A program made the translations under genes and the position numbers. DNA of 64,000 nt from Dasyornis broadbenti. Lineage: Eukaryota; Chordata; Aves; Passeriformes; Dasyornithidae. The DNA is taken from the NCBI GenBank assembly GCA_013397935.1, contig VZRN01003456.1, positions 1,130,004 to 1,194,003 of the forward strand. Direction: 5' to 3'. Numbering within the stretch: position 1 is the stretch's first letter; every line of letters starts with the position of its first letter. Shown here piece after piece: positions 13,118 to 27,027 of the stretch. Under the pieces are notes generated by a model, which was not told where the DNA came from, made no database searches, and saw nothing but the letters and a program-made list of their open reading frames with translations.

Positions 13118-15389
13118 TTTGAGTGAAAGTAATTCACTTCAGTGAAAGTGCATTACTTAGACTACAAACAATGCTATTATACATGAGATCAAAGAGAATG
13201 TCTAGATCAAAATTTGGCCATTTTTTTCAAGGTTCTTCAAAACCTGTCTCTATAAATAAAAATTCATGCTTCATATGGAAAACAAAATCCTTCACCATTA
13301 TGTATTCTTTGAAAGATTTTTTTTCTCTCCATAAGATCCAAAAACATGACCATGAATAATCTAGTATCACCTTCACACTTGTTACATTAACTTTTGAAAC
13401 TTTGTTTTGTTAAGTTTTCATTAGTATTTTTGAAACTTAGAAAAAAAATCTAAAATTACAAAATGGCAACATTTACCATGCCAAATGATATTTAAAAGTA
13501 CCTAACTTAAACAGAGTTCTAATTTAGATGCTTTTATCATCCTTGGTTTTAAATGTTGGGCTGTAATATTGACAAGATAATTTGCAGAGCATTACTCATG
13601 CCATTTAGCTTAAGTCTTCACTGTTTCTTATTTCCTTTTGGAAGTTTTTAAAACAGAGATGATTACCCAAAGAACAAGTCAGATCCTTTATCACAGTGAA
13701 AATTACCAGTAATAGATTAAATTTATAGATATTAGGAAAACATTATGCTAAAGTTACACTTACAAGAGTGTTTGTTGCTTTACATAGTGGTTTTCAAGGG
13801 TTTTATATAGTTGCTATTATTAATGCATGTTGTTTGACTGGGGAATGGAAAGAAAGGTTGAAATCTGAGACAATATTAAAATACTTTAGAAACTTTAAAG
13901 CATTATAATAGTTATTTCAATAAAACTACTTCAAATATTTCTTCAAGAAGGAAACAATTTGGAGTTCAAGTTCAGCAGCATAATAACTGAAAACGTATAA
14001 CAGTACTCTTATTCCCATCACTAAACTATAGATTACGGTCTTTTTCAGTTGTTGCCATTATAAATCCCTGTTCCCAGGGGTGTTAAGCTATCATAAAAAT
14101 TTGCTTTGGGCAATGCTTTGAGATAAGTTCTTCAAATAATGCATAGGGGATTGGCTTGCAACTCCCACTTGTGTTAATAGGAGCTATCAAGGCAAATCTC
14201 TCATGGATTCATGGGAGAAAAAGCTCCAGAGTATAAAAATGTTTCGGCCTGAGGATTATTTGTTTTTGATATATATCCTGATAAAAACATGTTCTAAAAT
14301 AAAACACTTCAAGCTGGTGATCTCAGTTATTTGCTGGGTCTGTTAACACTCAGTAGTTTTTGTTAAATTAAAATTCTACTAATGAAGCCTGCAACATAAA
14401 TTATTTCCTAAAAGTTTGTGAAAGAAAGAATAATAGTTTGGCTGAAGACGTATAAATTTTCAAGGCACTAATACAAAAATAACTGCATAGAAACATTATA
14501 TACTAAGCTTTATGCTGTTTTCAATCTAATCCAAAATGCTGGTAGAGCTTCACTTGGATACATGTCCTGTTCTTTAGAAGGTAGGATTAGACGGTGGGGA
14601 TATAGACTGGTGTGGTGGATCTGAATGTAAGTGGCCCTTAACTTCTACATGCAGCTTCACATTTCCCACTTTGATGTAGGTTACAGTGGTAGATCAGCTC
14701 ATCTTCCCTCCTCTGGAAGAAATTCCATTCCCCCAATTCCAACAGCTCACATTTCATACAGTCCATCCATGAATCAGGTCATGGGTTTAGTATAAATGAG
14801 TGTGCTGATAAAAAAAACTTGACGCACTTCATCTTCTAAAAAAAATCTGTCTATGTCTATGTCTCTCATGCCTGCATTCCCCAACTAGCTAGGCAGTAAA
14901 ATATACCAGAAACTTCCACTGAGAACCATAATTTTCAGTTCTCCAAAGTTCTTCTAGTCATTTACATTAAACATACAAGTGTCTGAATACTGCAAGAGAA
15001 GAAACACTACACAGAAATACCAACTTCATCAACTTCAGCCATTTGGGAAAGTAGCTTAATTTTATGTGTTCTGAATCATTCCTTGAAGGAACATTTTTTT
15101 CACAGACTGTTATGAGATTGCAAGGAAAAGAAAAATTAGCTTTCCAATCTAAAGACCACCTTTGTGAGTACCACTTTTCTGCCTACACATTCTACATTCT
15201 TTCTCTTACACAATGTTTTCTAAAAGAACCTGCTTATGTCAGAGGTTGACTATGTCAGCTCAAAGTACTTCTTCAACACAATTACAAGACTATAAAGTAA
15301 TCTCATGTGCTGGGGAAAGTGAGCTATTCTGCATATAATGGGTACAGCTAAACATACTCTTTCTTTTCTGTAGGCAGGTATTTCAGGTC
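13118..15389. other. Intergenic sequence, nothing recognised
   Basis: AT-rich sequence between two CR1 copies. Open frames are short (the longest starts at 13123, 78 codons, and overlaps the CR1 tail boundary) and show no motif. No RNA gene or further repeat was recognised. Confidence 0.55.
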
Positions 15390-15960
15390 CACTTCTTTAT
15401 GCTTTTTTTCATTTCCATACATCTTTCTGGTAAACAGATGGGAGAAACTTTAAATAGTACTTGAGGTGAGATCTCACCAATGTCTTCTAAAACAGAAATA
15501 TTACTTTCCTTTCTATACTGCAGATATCTTACTTGCCACAATGTCAGATCATATTTTGCATTTCAATAGCCTCTTTGCATTGCTTGTTCCCATATTCTAT
15601 GTAACTGATTAATAGTACCAAACTTTATGTTCTGCTTCTATTATTTCCACTCTGTAAGCAACAAAGCCTTACTGTTTGTCTTAAACATCACACTTACTAC
15701 TGCCATATGTCATCCCGGCTCTTTTACTCCAATGTTCAGTTGGCCATTTTGCTCTGCCTGATAGTCTGGACCTCTCCCATGTTAATTTAGCATCACTGAA
15801 ACTATTTTACTTTTCCTACTAACAGCTTCCATGAACAGTATCACCTGCACTCTTTTCTTACCCATATTACAATTCTTGCACTAGTCTGGCTTCATTAACT
15901 TAATAAACAACTTCCTACAGGAATTGCTTTGTAATAAATTTGATGTCCAGATATATTTTA
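15390..15960 (-). mobile_element. Old, heavily diverged CR1 fragment (antisense)
   Basis: Read on the minus strand, this tracks the CR1 reverse-transcriptase C-terminal region. The block rising from 'gaggctattgaaatgc', through 'tggcaagtaagatatctgc', to 'ggtgagatctcacctcaagtac' corresponds to the usual CR1 segment encoding 'AKKANGIL...SVASRSREV...LVRPHLEY'. It is followed by 'taccagaaagatgt', which corresponds to 'YKKD'. No open frame survives. The match is by order and spacing of landmarks rather than close identity, and the 5' boundary near 15960 is uncertain. Confidence 0.6.
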
Positions 15961-18900
15961 GCTACTAGATTTTCTTTGCTTAGCAAACCCTTCAATTTAG
16001 CCAAGAAAGGTACAATTACACTGCATGATTGGCTTTTGCTAAACCTACTTAGGATTTTTTTTCACTTCTAATTTATATAATTAATTATTTTATGATCCAG
16101 ATTTGTTCTAAAATCTCCATGAGATAAGATTACTATGTCTGTAATTACCTAGATTCCATATCTCCCTTCCTTAAATATATAAAACATGTTTGTTTTCCTG
16201 CAACAAATACAATAGAATTCCCAGTCTGATGGACTCCTTAAAAATACTTGTTACCAAATTAATTTTCTCGGAGGAAATAATGAGTTTAAATATGAAAACA
16301 AAACTTAAACAACATTTTTTTGTGGTCATGTGGAAAATATATTTCAATAATCAATGGAAAGTTATCAAATTGCATTTTTCTGACCTCTTTGGTCTGCAAA
16401 AGGTAGCACGTAAAAAATAAATAAATAAGTCATGAATATTTATAACCTGTCTACTTTTAACATAGTCCATCAAATTTAAATGAGACAAAGGATTAAAGCT
16501 ACAATTAAAAAGCTTAAAACTAGAAGGGCTTATTTTTAACCTTAGGACAGCCCAGCATTTAAAAAAGACCAATTGGAACTGGGATTGAAAATGAACTCTT
16601 GATTTTATTAATCTCCTTATACTGTTGTGCATTGTTCTGAGTCACCAAAATATGCATAGCTTCTGAACAGTCTGATACTTTGCTTTGCATTTCATGCTAT
16701 ATTTTAAGAAATACATATCATATATCACTTGTTAATGGCTTCTGTGGGAGGAGATGAGTAATTAAGGACTTGTGAAATTGGGGCAGGGTACGTTTTTATA
16801 ACTGATAACATAAGCTCACAGGATGGCTGCAGTTCCACAAAGGGCTTAGCTAGCTCTGTTCTATAAATAAGCATAGGAAATTAGATTAAAATTTTAAAAT
16901 TAGATTGCCAAGATTTTCAAAAGTGACCATAGGATCTGTGTGTCTTGCTTTGGGACCCCCACTATGAAGTACTTTTCAGAATCCTCATGTCTGACACCTT
17001 TTGAAAATATTTTAGTTTTAGAAAGATTTTATTTCTTCAGCCTTAAAAAAATGTAAAATAATATATTTTTGAGAAGGATTTAGCTAGACTTGGAAAAAAA
17101 AACCAAAGAGAGCAAGCACAACTACTCTTATAATTGAATTGTCTTGTTAGACATGTTATATATAGCACATTATGGGATGCAAATTTTCTTTATAAGGGTG
17201 GATTGTAGTCTCTCAAGTCCTTCTGTATGTTTTTTTTTAGTGTAAAGTATTTATTTGTAATATTAATAGGCAGAAACTAATCCTTACAGTTCCTCCCTCT
17301 TCACTATTGCTTTGAAGTTTCATTTAGAAATTTAATGAATATTTAAGTTTCATTGGTTTTCTTTCCTAAACATAGTTAGAATATGAGACAATGCCACTTA
17401 CAGTTTTGGAGAATCTATCTGGGTTTTGTAAATAAACCAGTCATATTTGTTAGAGCTTAGATGCTTGAGTTTCAGGCAGAGGAGGGAGGAATGGAGACAT
17501 TTTTCCTCCTCTGGTGTTTAAAAAGATGTCTGATATCTGACAGCCTTGGACAATCCACTCAATAGAGCTAAGACATGAAAGCGGTCTTGTAACTACAGTT
17601 TATGACTAGGTTGTGAGATTCAAGAGTATTCTACAAAGCCCTTGGAAAGCTCAAACTGTATTTGGATTCAATGCTGTTATAGAACCTGAGCATCTCACTC
17701 CATCTGGCCACTGTTTGGTTTCCAGCAGGAGAAAAGTGGAAGGCCAAGAAAGACACTGTTGTGGATGATGCGGGTAACCTGGTAATTTTCAACGTACACT
17801 TTACCTTGATATGTGGACTCTATTTACTATGATAGATCCAACGCCCAGGAATGCCTGGAAAAAGGTCTATACACAGTTTTCACTTTTGCTGAATGAGAGT
17901 TGGGAAGATCCTGGGCATGTATCTGTGTTACGTTTTTAAGAGAGAGTGAAACACATACGCAAGAGAATGAAACTATTTCTCTTTTCTTAAATTCTGAAGT
18001 ATCTTTTCACTCAGTATAGTTCATGGATCTAGTTGTTTATAAAACAAAAATAAAAAATAGTGTTGAGGATAGCAAATGTCCTAATATGTGCTACACGTGA
18101 ACTGAGCATAAATTAAGTTAGTAACATAGTAGCAGAAGCAGACATAAAGCAAGAACAAGGAAAAGGGTTGAATGTAAGGTTTGATTTTTCTTCTGTTGCT
18201 GTTTAAACTTTTCCTACTGTCTTTACCACTTCAAAAGAATGTCCTTACAGAACTTCTGTGCAACACCTTAAACCTTATCTTGTACCCATGTTTAACATTG
18301 TACAGGGAAAACAGCTACATGTGCAAAACATTTCATGAAAGAGGAACCTTAAAATTCTTATCAAGAGGATTATCAACTGCATAAAAATGGAGATTGAATA
18401 TACCAGTCTCTATTCTTCAGTCCTACTCAACTTCCTTAAATGATAAGCCTGTGTAAAAGGATTTGGGACACCTGAACAAAAAAGATAAATGGACAACTAT
18501 TGCAGTTGTAATTGGAAACAATTTAGATGAGCCATCTGGCAAGTATGGACTTTGATTTTCTGGTGGTACAGAGGGCAGGAACAAACATAGTTTGTGGATA
18601 AATGTGAAAATCTGTAAGTTTTGTAAAAAAAAAATCATTAATAATGCAACATCATTGGAAACTGCTTACACATCTAGCCCACCACGTGAAATCACTTCTA
18701 GGGAAAATGTGAGGTAGGTTTGTGACTGAGAATAAAGTGTGGCCTGAACTGGCAACCCTTGTTAGATTCCTTCTTCTTTTTCTCTTCTGTCCCTGATAGA
18801 TACACAAATTACAAATTACAGTACCAAAATTAAATGTCCAAACATCACCTGGCATGAGTCTGCATGTTGTCTAATTCCACTCTTGTGATGGTCCATGTAA

Positions 18901-21900
18901 AACTGTATTGATAGCACCATACAATGGCTAAGCCATCACAGCTACTCCTCATGCCAATCCTTCCATGTCTCACGGAGATCAACTTACACATCTTCCTTTT
19001 ATACGTGAAATTAATGTAGTGTTTGGAGGTTAAATGCTGTTTAAGGTAACAGTTGAACTCTATTAACAGCTTTGAAGGTGGGAGGGAAATAGCAGAAAAA
19101 GCCACATTTACTTTGATAACACTCTCACTGCTCAGCTGAAATGCAGGAAATGCAGCTCACAATGCTGTTCAGAGACAATCAATGATTTTGTGAGTATTTT
19201 GATGCAAGTGGAGATAAAGACTCAGAGCAAATCCATTCAGTGGAGGAAGAACTGCACAACAGCAAATCTTTTTCCTCTGCTACTGAACCTTAAAACCAAA
19301 GTTCCTTTGTGTGTAAGTCTACACCATAACTCATCCAACAGTATATATACTGCATGTTAGGTATATATGCAGGGTATTTCAGTCAGTATTCTAAACTCTT
19401 CATATCAAGCCTGTTTTTTTGCTATGTGTCTGTACAGCAGTTCCAATCTATGAGGCAAATAAGTAAGCAAAATTATGTCTTTAATTTGCTAAAAGAGGTA
19501 TTATGCAAAATAGAAAACTCTGTTTCTCAAGAACAGTACATGACTGTTTACTTATACAATATATTAACATTTACATTCTCGAAGGGTTTTCTGGACTCAG
19601 GCCCAGAAAGCAAGTAAAGTATTGTATTGTAAGTTAAAATGGAAGTATTTTTGCTGTTACAAAAATATAATGGAATGAAGTATTTTGTCATGTGTCACTT
19701 TGCAGATTTGAACATAAAGGCACAAAAATTTTAATTTTTATTAGTACACAGTAAAATAAAATTTTATTATTTGTGGTGAACCTTTCACAGAAAGAAAATA
19801 ATTTGGAAATGATGTAATTGAATACAACTTAGGTGCAGTAGACAAAGATGAAGAAGAAATAAAACAAATGTAGAAACTATTACATTCAATGATGCATCAA
19901 ATGCCATCATCTCTTATTGTTGACTCAGTTACCCTTGACATCTATGGAAGTTGGACTTCAGTATCTCCCAAGTGTTGAACTCCAAGAAGACAGAGAATAG
20001 GCAGTCAACGGAAGTAAGAAGAAGAGATATTAATTGACCAAGTAGTTCTACAAAATATTACTTTTTTACCTTTCAGTTGAAAGAAAGGCATAACTTTCTC
20101 CCAGTGGAGAGCACAGTGATGGACCTATACAGAAAAGAAACAGATCATTAGAAGGACACCTCTAGATGCTATAAACCCTTACATATTTGACTCCTGACTC
20201 TCCTACAGCCTAATCTAGAGCTGGTGCTGTCTCCTCACAGGCACGTGTGACTTGAATTTCCAGGAGGTGTAAATCACAGAAATCAAATCTCTCACTTCTG
20301 CCCATTGTTATATTAAAAAGCGTGGATAGAGGCAGGTGCAACTCTTACTGCTTCTTTCTGTGTTCTATGTATGACACACAATTGTCAGTGCATGTTTGGA
20401 GATCCTGGTGCCTGTCTGCTGAAACACTCCTGAAACCTCTCAGGGACACGGGTGAGAGGATGGCTGCTACATAAATCCCAAGTTCTCTTAGACACAAGCT
20501 GGACATTATCATGCTCTGCTCTCCCACAGGAGGTGTACTTTGGGATATTCATAGTACCAGACTAAGAGATATCTAAGAAATTTGCTGCAGTTATAAAGTT
20601 ACTGGTAGAAAGCAAGGTGCCTATATATTCCATGGAAAATAGGGATCATTCTCTTGGATTTAGGTGTTGCAATACTTTTTGAACATATTTGTAAAGCCTG
20701 TTTCTGTTCAAGAACTAATCACATTCATCTTATTTATTATTTAGTCTTTTTTAATATAATATAAAGTTTAAAAAAAGTTCTCTCTTAAATGTCCCTGGGA
20801 AACTACTGATTTCTACATATCTGCTTTCCAGCCCCATATAATAACTATGAAATTTATCCAGTGACTGCTGTCCCAAAGTTCCTGAGAAGAGCAAACTCTA
20901 CTTATTTGCTACATATTTCAGAAAATAAGACATCTAAGGTGCAGGATGAAAGGGAGTGCAATAATTTATACAGAACTTCACTTTGTTTTTTCCTTTACAC
21001 AGAAAAATTATTTTTGCTAGTTATTGGCTGATTATTCATATTATATTTCTGGTGAATTTGGATTCATTAACTAACATACAGATTCAAGACCTGGTGTTAA
21101 ATTGGAATACAAATGAAATAAGCAATCCAGAGTAATATCACACCATATAAAGATGAATAAATAATTTTACTATCAGAGTTTAAACAAATATATGTTGTTA
21201 GAGTTTTTAATTTCTCTCACAAAATAATAAACAGCAATTTTTTCTTATTGAGTTTTCTTTCTGGTAGGTGATAAAGGCTCTGTTCAAGAGAGGAATCTGT
21301 AGTGTCAGCCCTTTCCCGTTTGCCCACAAGCCTTTATTCAAAGCAGAAATAAAATGGTTAAGTAAAAAGCAGAAAGGCTTGGAACTGTTAATGGAAGCAA
21401 CTGCAAACTTTGGAAGTACAAACTATTTCCACATCGTGCTATCTCAGTCTTTTTTTTTTTTTTTTTTTTGTACACACAAGGTACACTTGCCGCTCTCCAT
21501 TACAAATTAGCAAAACTTTTGTTCCCTAATTGTATTATTTTACTGTATAGTGGACAAACTAACAGCTGTATGTTGTGTTTCTTATAAGAGTTCTCAAATT
21601 TGAGCCAATTATTAAAATAACATTAATCTATTTTTCTTTTAAGAAGTGAAGTGCTATTTCAGGTTACACTCTCTCTGTACAAATAGCTGTTGTTTCAGCT
21701 AACATCACCAACAATGTATTTTTCCTGCATTGTAATTGTTTTAGGCATGATCGTTTTCTCATTGCATGCAACTACCCTTACTTATTAGAAATAATATGTG
21801 CTATACTTAGAAATAAACCTACGTATATAATACTTCATTAGAAATATTTAAGTTAGAATTAGTTAAGTGATGGCTTGGTAAAAAGAAATGTCTGGATTTA

Positions 21901-24900
21901 TTATTTATCAAGTAAAATCACCACAGAAATATATTATGCTTTCATGATTATTTCACATTTAAAATGGAATAATTAGTTTATTTCAAACTACCATTATTTC
22001 AAGAGCATTTTGTGATTCCTGTTTTGTTACTACGGATTGTTTTCCCCTAGAAAATTAGCAAGACTTGTACCTAGCATAAGGTTTTGTTGTTACTAGTAGG
22101 ATGAGAGATCAGCAGCCAGACATTGGACCAGTATCTCATTTCCTGTCTTCTGCTGGTGTCTGTTGGTATATAGGAAGCAATTTCGTCACAGCACTCAAAT
22201 TATTTTACTTGGTTTGGATGGACAATCTTGTTGACTGGCTTCCCTGACAGTGACATGAATCAACAAGGACACAATCCTTTCTATGTGCATGAATCTGAGG
22301 AGGTCATCACAGTGAACTGTTTATTATGCATTACCACTTACACCTAAATGTGAGAGACGAGAGCCAATGTCTTGTAGTCTCAGATTCCAAGCTATGTAAC
22401 AAACTCGGACTCCTGGTTCCAAGAACCCAAGGATGATAAATCTTGCATGCAAAATAACCTGCTAGTGTTTTCAGGGCATAATACCTGTTTCAATTGTCAT
22501 GACACAAATTAAACCAACATGTAGACACTACTGGAGGTTTTGGTATAATAAATCTTAGGACTCTTTTGTTCAGGTTTTAATAAGCTATCTTTTCATTTAG
22601 GTTGAAGTTTCTTTACCATCAATTTAATTTATTGTTTAGTTTTGTCTCATTTTAATGTCCTACATATACATCACCTTCTTCAGTATCTTACCTTTAAATT
22701 GTTTAACTGCTTCCAAAGCAGTCTCATCTTACCTAAGTTTCAATACGTCTACATGAGATTCTAACAACTAAATAATTTCCATTTTGTTCTTTGGTTTTAG
22801 TCTTGGTGGCTTTACACATTGGAAACATTTTCTCTTTCTTCTTATTATCTTATTATCAAGTACTTGTGAAATGGTTGTGTCCTTCAGTTTTAACTGCTTT
22901 ACTTGGTCAGCTTTACCTTGAAGACTTTAAATTCTCATCAGCTTTTCAACATAGAAATTAAATGTTTCACCTGAAATTTGATTGAACATAGATGCTTTCA
23001 ATACCTTTACTCATTATCTGTTAAGTATGTTCATTAATCAACATTTTCTATTTTAAATAAAAATGTATTATTCTGACACTTGTGATTATGGTCTCCTAGC
23101 AACTTTCTCGAACTGATCCTTTTCATTTCAATGGTCTAGGGCCAGAAAGAATGAAGATAACCCTAATTCTGTATGTGGTTTAATCCTTTTCTCCATGTGG
23201 TGTAACTTTAATTTGTTAAAGGAGCTGATATCTGTAATTTCATTGGACTAATGATAAAGTACAGTATTAAACTTCCATTCTACATGTCAGTGTAACCTAT
23301 ATCACAGAAAGAAAAATCTTTTCCCACATATTCACTCGGAGCCTGCAGTTAGCAGACTGATTGTTTTTCACACAGAAAACTCCAGCAAGGCATCTTAAAG
23401 GTAAAAATTCAATAGGTTTTTTCAATACCTCAGTAAGAATCAACTTTTTTTCATTTTACATGCTGCTCTCCTCAATCCAAGTGGCTGCATGAGGTAAATT
23501 TTCTTGTCCCCAGTTGCCAAGTGCCTTCTCCTTTTTCAAGTTCTCCTTAAGCTTTTCTCTGAAATTACTTCCTCTTCTTTTTATTTCTGTCTGTATGTCT
23601 ATGGGGTTTTTTTCTCCTGGAACATATTTTCGTGTCTTGTCACAGCTCATTCTTACAAAACTGTGTAAACTCTTCTCTTTAGGTGCCTGATGTTACAATC
23701 TCTGGTACCCTGGGGTACAGCTGCACAGCTTTCAGAACAGGGAAGTCTGTAATTCTACAAGAGCAGATCTTAAAAATAATAGTTAATAAACTTCTTGCTA
23801 TCAGGGTGCAATTTCTCATTTTTCACGACACTTGAATTTAGGACTGAATAGATCTGTGCTGGTTGGCACTTACTCCATAGCTGCATCTTCGTGGACACAC
23901 AAGGAAAGCATGACTAATGACAACATCAGTGTTCATCCCTTCTGTGTAAACCAAAGCTGTGAAATTAAGTATCTGATCCTATTCTTGAATTTAAATTTGC
24001 TAGTCATCCATATTGTTTACAACACAATTTAATCAGATGTGCAGGATAAATTCTGTAGATTTTTGAAGGAGTAAGAGCTGGATATGTTCAGGGCCTTAAG
24101 TACAGGCTCAAGCTTTTGTTTCTATAGTCTCCATAGGACAAATACAGGTAGCTTGAGTGCCCTGTCCTCTAGGAGATATGACCAATTCAATTTTTCTTTG
24201 TTGACACACAGTCAACATTCTGGTCCTGTGTGGTTTGGAGCCAGAAATAAATTCAGAAAGAAAGAGCCTAGGAGATAGTCATGCTTAAACCCAGTCTAGG
24301 CTTTGCCCCACTGTCTTTGCAGAGAAAAAACATGAGATTATTTCTGTAGCACCTTTTTTACCAAATCATGGATTCTAGCCTGGAAACACGGGCACCAGCA
24401 GTTTGAGCTCCTTTCCTTATTCTCACGGTCACAGGAGGGAAACCACATGAGGATTGTGCCCAGGAAAGAAATGAACTGGAGAAACAATGAAGAAGTAGAG
24501 AGCAGGCTGGGGCACCCACAGATCCTTCTGCAGCACCAGTGATGTCAAAGTTGAAGCTGACACTGCTTTTATGACTCCCTAATTCTACTGATGTCTTTTT
24601 TCTGTGGAGGTTAGTAAGAAAGTAGCATGAATCTTGTTTTTATCTACTATTGAGCTTAGTGACACTGAACAATCTGTGAGAATAGTTGCAATACATGGGA
24701 AATACTTACCATGTGAAATACATTTGAAATTACTTAGAAATTAAGTGTCTGTGGTTGTTTATAGATATACATATAAATACACTCAGTTGAGCTCAAGCAT
24801 CCAAAACCACCTTCTTATGATGGGTAGTGAATTTACTAACGCAGATGGGAACAGTGCCATGTAGGCTGGCCAGAGTAATAAAAAACCTGGGTCCAGACAG

Positions 24901-25094
24901 GTTTCATTTTCTAGTATAGATATAGCATAGCTGTTCAATGTGTTGAACTCCTGGATCTAATTAGGTCGACAAAAGTCAATTGGATCTGTATTTTACTGTT
25001 TTCTCAAACTTTGAACAAAGATTTCTTCTTTAGGACTTTCACCATTCATTTTCAACATCAAATTATGTACTATTTTTGTAGATACAGATACAAG
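15961..25094. other. Intergenic sequence, no gene seen
   Basis: About 9 kb of AT-rich sequence. All open frames are below 100 codons and have no recognisable domain. It contains a pure T tract at 21450-21469 and scattered short A/T-rich repeats such as 'taaataaataaa' near 16415-16430. No tRNA, snRNA or further transposon was recognised by eye. Confidence 0.55.
21450..21469. repeat. Poly(T) tract, 20 nt
   Basis: Uninterrupted T20. It could be the reverse complement of a poly(A) tail, but the flanking sequence is not recognisable as a SINE or processed transcript. Confidence 0.9.
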
Positions 25095-25610
25095 ATGTGG
25101 CACTGAGGAAGTGCTCATCAAAACACTTTCAATCATTTACCAGCAGTTCTGGTTAACCAGGGAAGTCCCTGTTGACTGGTGGTTGGCAAATGTGACACCC
25201 ATCTACAAGCAGGGACAGAAAAAGGACCTGAGGAACTACAGGTCTGTCAGCCTGATCTCAATGCCAGGGAAAATCGTGGAGCTGATCATCTTGAGTGCCA
25301 CCACATGGCATGTGCAGGACAATCAGGGCATCAGGCTCAGCCAACCCAGGTTTGTGAAAGGTAGGTCCTGCTTGACCTTGTCCTACCTGCTGGTGCAGCC
25401 TCACCTCAAGTCCTGTGTGCAGTCTTGGGTGCTACGCTATAAGAAAGACACTGAGCTGTTAGAGTGTGTCAAAGAAGGGCAACAAAGACGGTGGAGGGCC
25501 TTGGGGAGTGGCTGCGGTCACTCGCTCTGTTCGGCCTGGAGAAGGTGACACTGAAGGGAGAGTTAAGGGACAGGCATCAGTCTCTTCTCTCTGGTGACAA
25601 GTGACAGCTG
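25095..25610 (+). mobile_element. CR1 fragment with internal deletion in reverse transcriptase
   Basis: Plus-strand CR1. It starts in the reverse-transcriptase N-terminal part with a long readable frame (25111-25548, 145 codons): QQFWLTREVPVDWW, then NVTPIYKQGQKKDLRNYRSV and KGRSCL. Near 25378-25388 the sequence jumps straight to the distal block VQPHLKSCVQSWVLRYKKD, so the region carrying the palm-domain motifs (LDFSKAFD, PQGS, FADD) is missing. The junction happens to keep the frame open. The element runs on to a 'tctcttctctctggtgacaa' segment typical of the CR1 3' half, then meets the second copy. With its catalytic centre gone it cannot encode an active enzyme. Confidence 0.88.
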
Positions 25611-26262
25611 GGTGAGCACGAGCCAGCAGTGCTTGGCTGACCAAGAATGGCATCCTGGCGTGTATCAGAAATACTGTGACCAGCAGGATTAAGGCAGTGA
25701 TGGTGCCCCTGTATTTGGAACTGGTGAAGTCACACCTTAAGTCCTGTGTTTTGGGCCCTTCACTACAAAAGAGACACTCAGGTGCTGGAGTGTGTCTTGA
25801 GAAGGGCAAGAGAGCTGGTGAGGGATCTGGAACACAACTCTTATGAGGAGCAGCTAAGGGAGCTAGGGTTGTTTAGCCTGAAGAACAGGAAGCACAAGAG
25901 GGAACATTTTGCTCTCTATAACTCTCTGAAAGGAAGCTGTGGCAAGGTGGGGTGTGGGGGGGTTGGTTTCTTCTCCTGAACAACAAGTGATAGGATAAGA
26001 GGAACCAGCCTCATGTTGCACCAGGGGGGTTTAGATTGCATATCAGGAAAAACTTCTTTATGGAAAAATTTGTCAAGCATTGGAACAGGCTGCCCAGGGA
26101 AGTGGTTAAGTCATCATTTGTGGAGGTATATAAAAGAACTGTAGATGTAGTACTTACGGACATAGTTTGGTGGTGGACTTGACAGTGATAGGACAATGGT
26201 TGGCTGTGATGATCTTAGAGGTCTCTTACGAATTACATGATTCTTTGATTCTATGGCTCTAG
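25611..26262 (+). mobile_element. Second CR1 copy, 5'-truncated with intact 3' end
   Basis: This begins with 'gtgagcacgagccagcagtg', which in CR1 lies upstream of where the first copy stops, so the order of CR1 segments restarts here. It then runs co-linearly: 'aagaatggcatcctggc', 'gtgaccagcagg', the HYKRD and EEQLRELGLFSL blocks (frame 25746-25979), the 'gttgcaccaggggggtttagattg' segment, and 'ggaacaggctgcccaggga'. It ends with the CR1 tail 'gatgatcttagaggtctctt', then 'attctttgattctatgg'. It is the best-preserved CR1 3' end in the window. Several stops and small indels show it is inactive. Confidence 0.92.
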
Positions 26263-26939
26263 ATTGAATATTCCTGGCTTTAGTTCACTGATTCACACGT
26301 TTGGAGAAATGTTCTCTCTATGCTATGTTAAGAATAGTAGCAATGGAGAACATAAAATGAGAAATAGACTTACAGCAAGACTTAAAGCAGTACAGAACAA
26401 CATTTACCTGCTGACTTAATCTGTGCATTTTGCTACTATCAGCTTCTTCTCCAAGGGCTACATTCAACCCCATCTTGGAGATATCAATGAAATTAATTCC
26501 TCCTACCAGAAAAAAATTTTTCTTTATGGTTCCTGCAGCTTGCCAGCTACTATTCTGGTTTCTCTACTTCAGACTTTCTCTATACCTTTTGACTTTCATC
26601 TCAATATATTCCTTTGTCTCCTTTCCCTCCTTCAGCTATCAGAATTGAATTTTGTACCTACGTAAGTTAATGCAGTGGAAATACAGCAGGGTGGATTCTG
26701 TATGTTATACAGAATAGAATTAAACAAAATTGCATACACTGGCAAGAAGTAGTTTTTAGGTCCATCCTTTATTTCTGGCTCATTGTGTAAAAACAGAATG
26801 GAATTAACCTGTTAATTACTGGTTCTTAGAAAGTAAACTCTAATTTTTTTAAAAAGGAAGAAAAAAGGCAAGTTTGGTAGACAATGAAAATTAGTGGCTG
26901 ATTACTACGGGAAATTTCTATGTTTTAAAGTATTAACCA

Positions 26940-27027
26940 AGAAGGAAAGAATGGAAAAAAGGAATGAAAAAAGCAAGCAAGAAAGGAAGGAGCAAGGATG
27001 AAGAAAAGAAGGAGAGACAACTATGTA
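26940..27027. repeat. Purine-rich GGAA/AAAG-type low-complexity tract
   Basis: About 88 bases consisting almost entirely of A and G, with repeated 'gaaggaaagaa'-like words and few T or C interruptions. It is a degenerate purine microsatellite on the plus strand. Confidence 0.75.

Noticed and set aside
25111..25548. 145-codon frame as a host gene
   Set aside because: It is CR1 reverse-transcriptase sequence with the catalytic part deleted.
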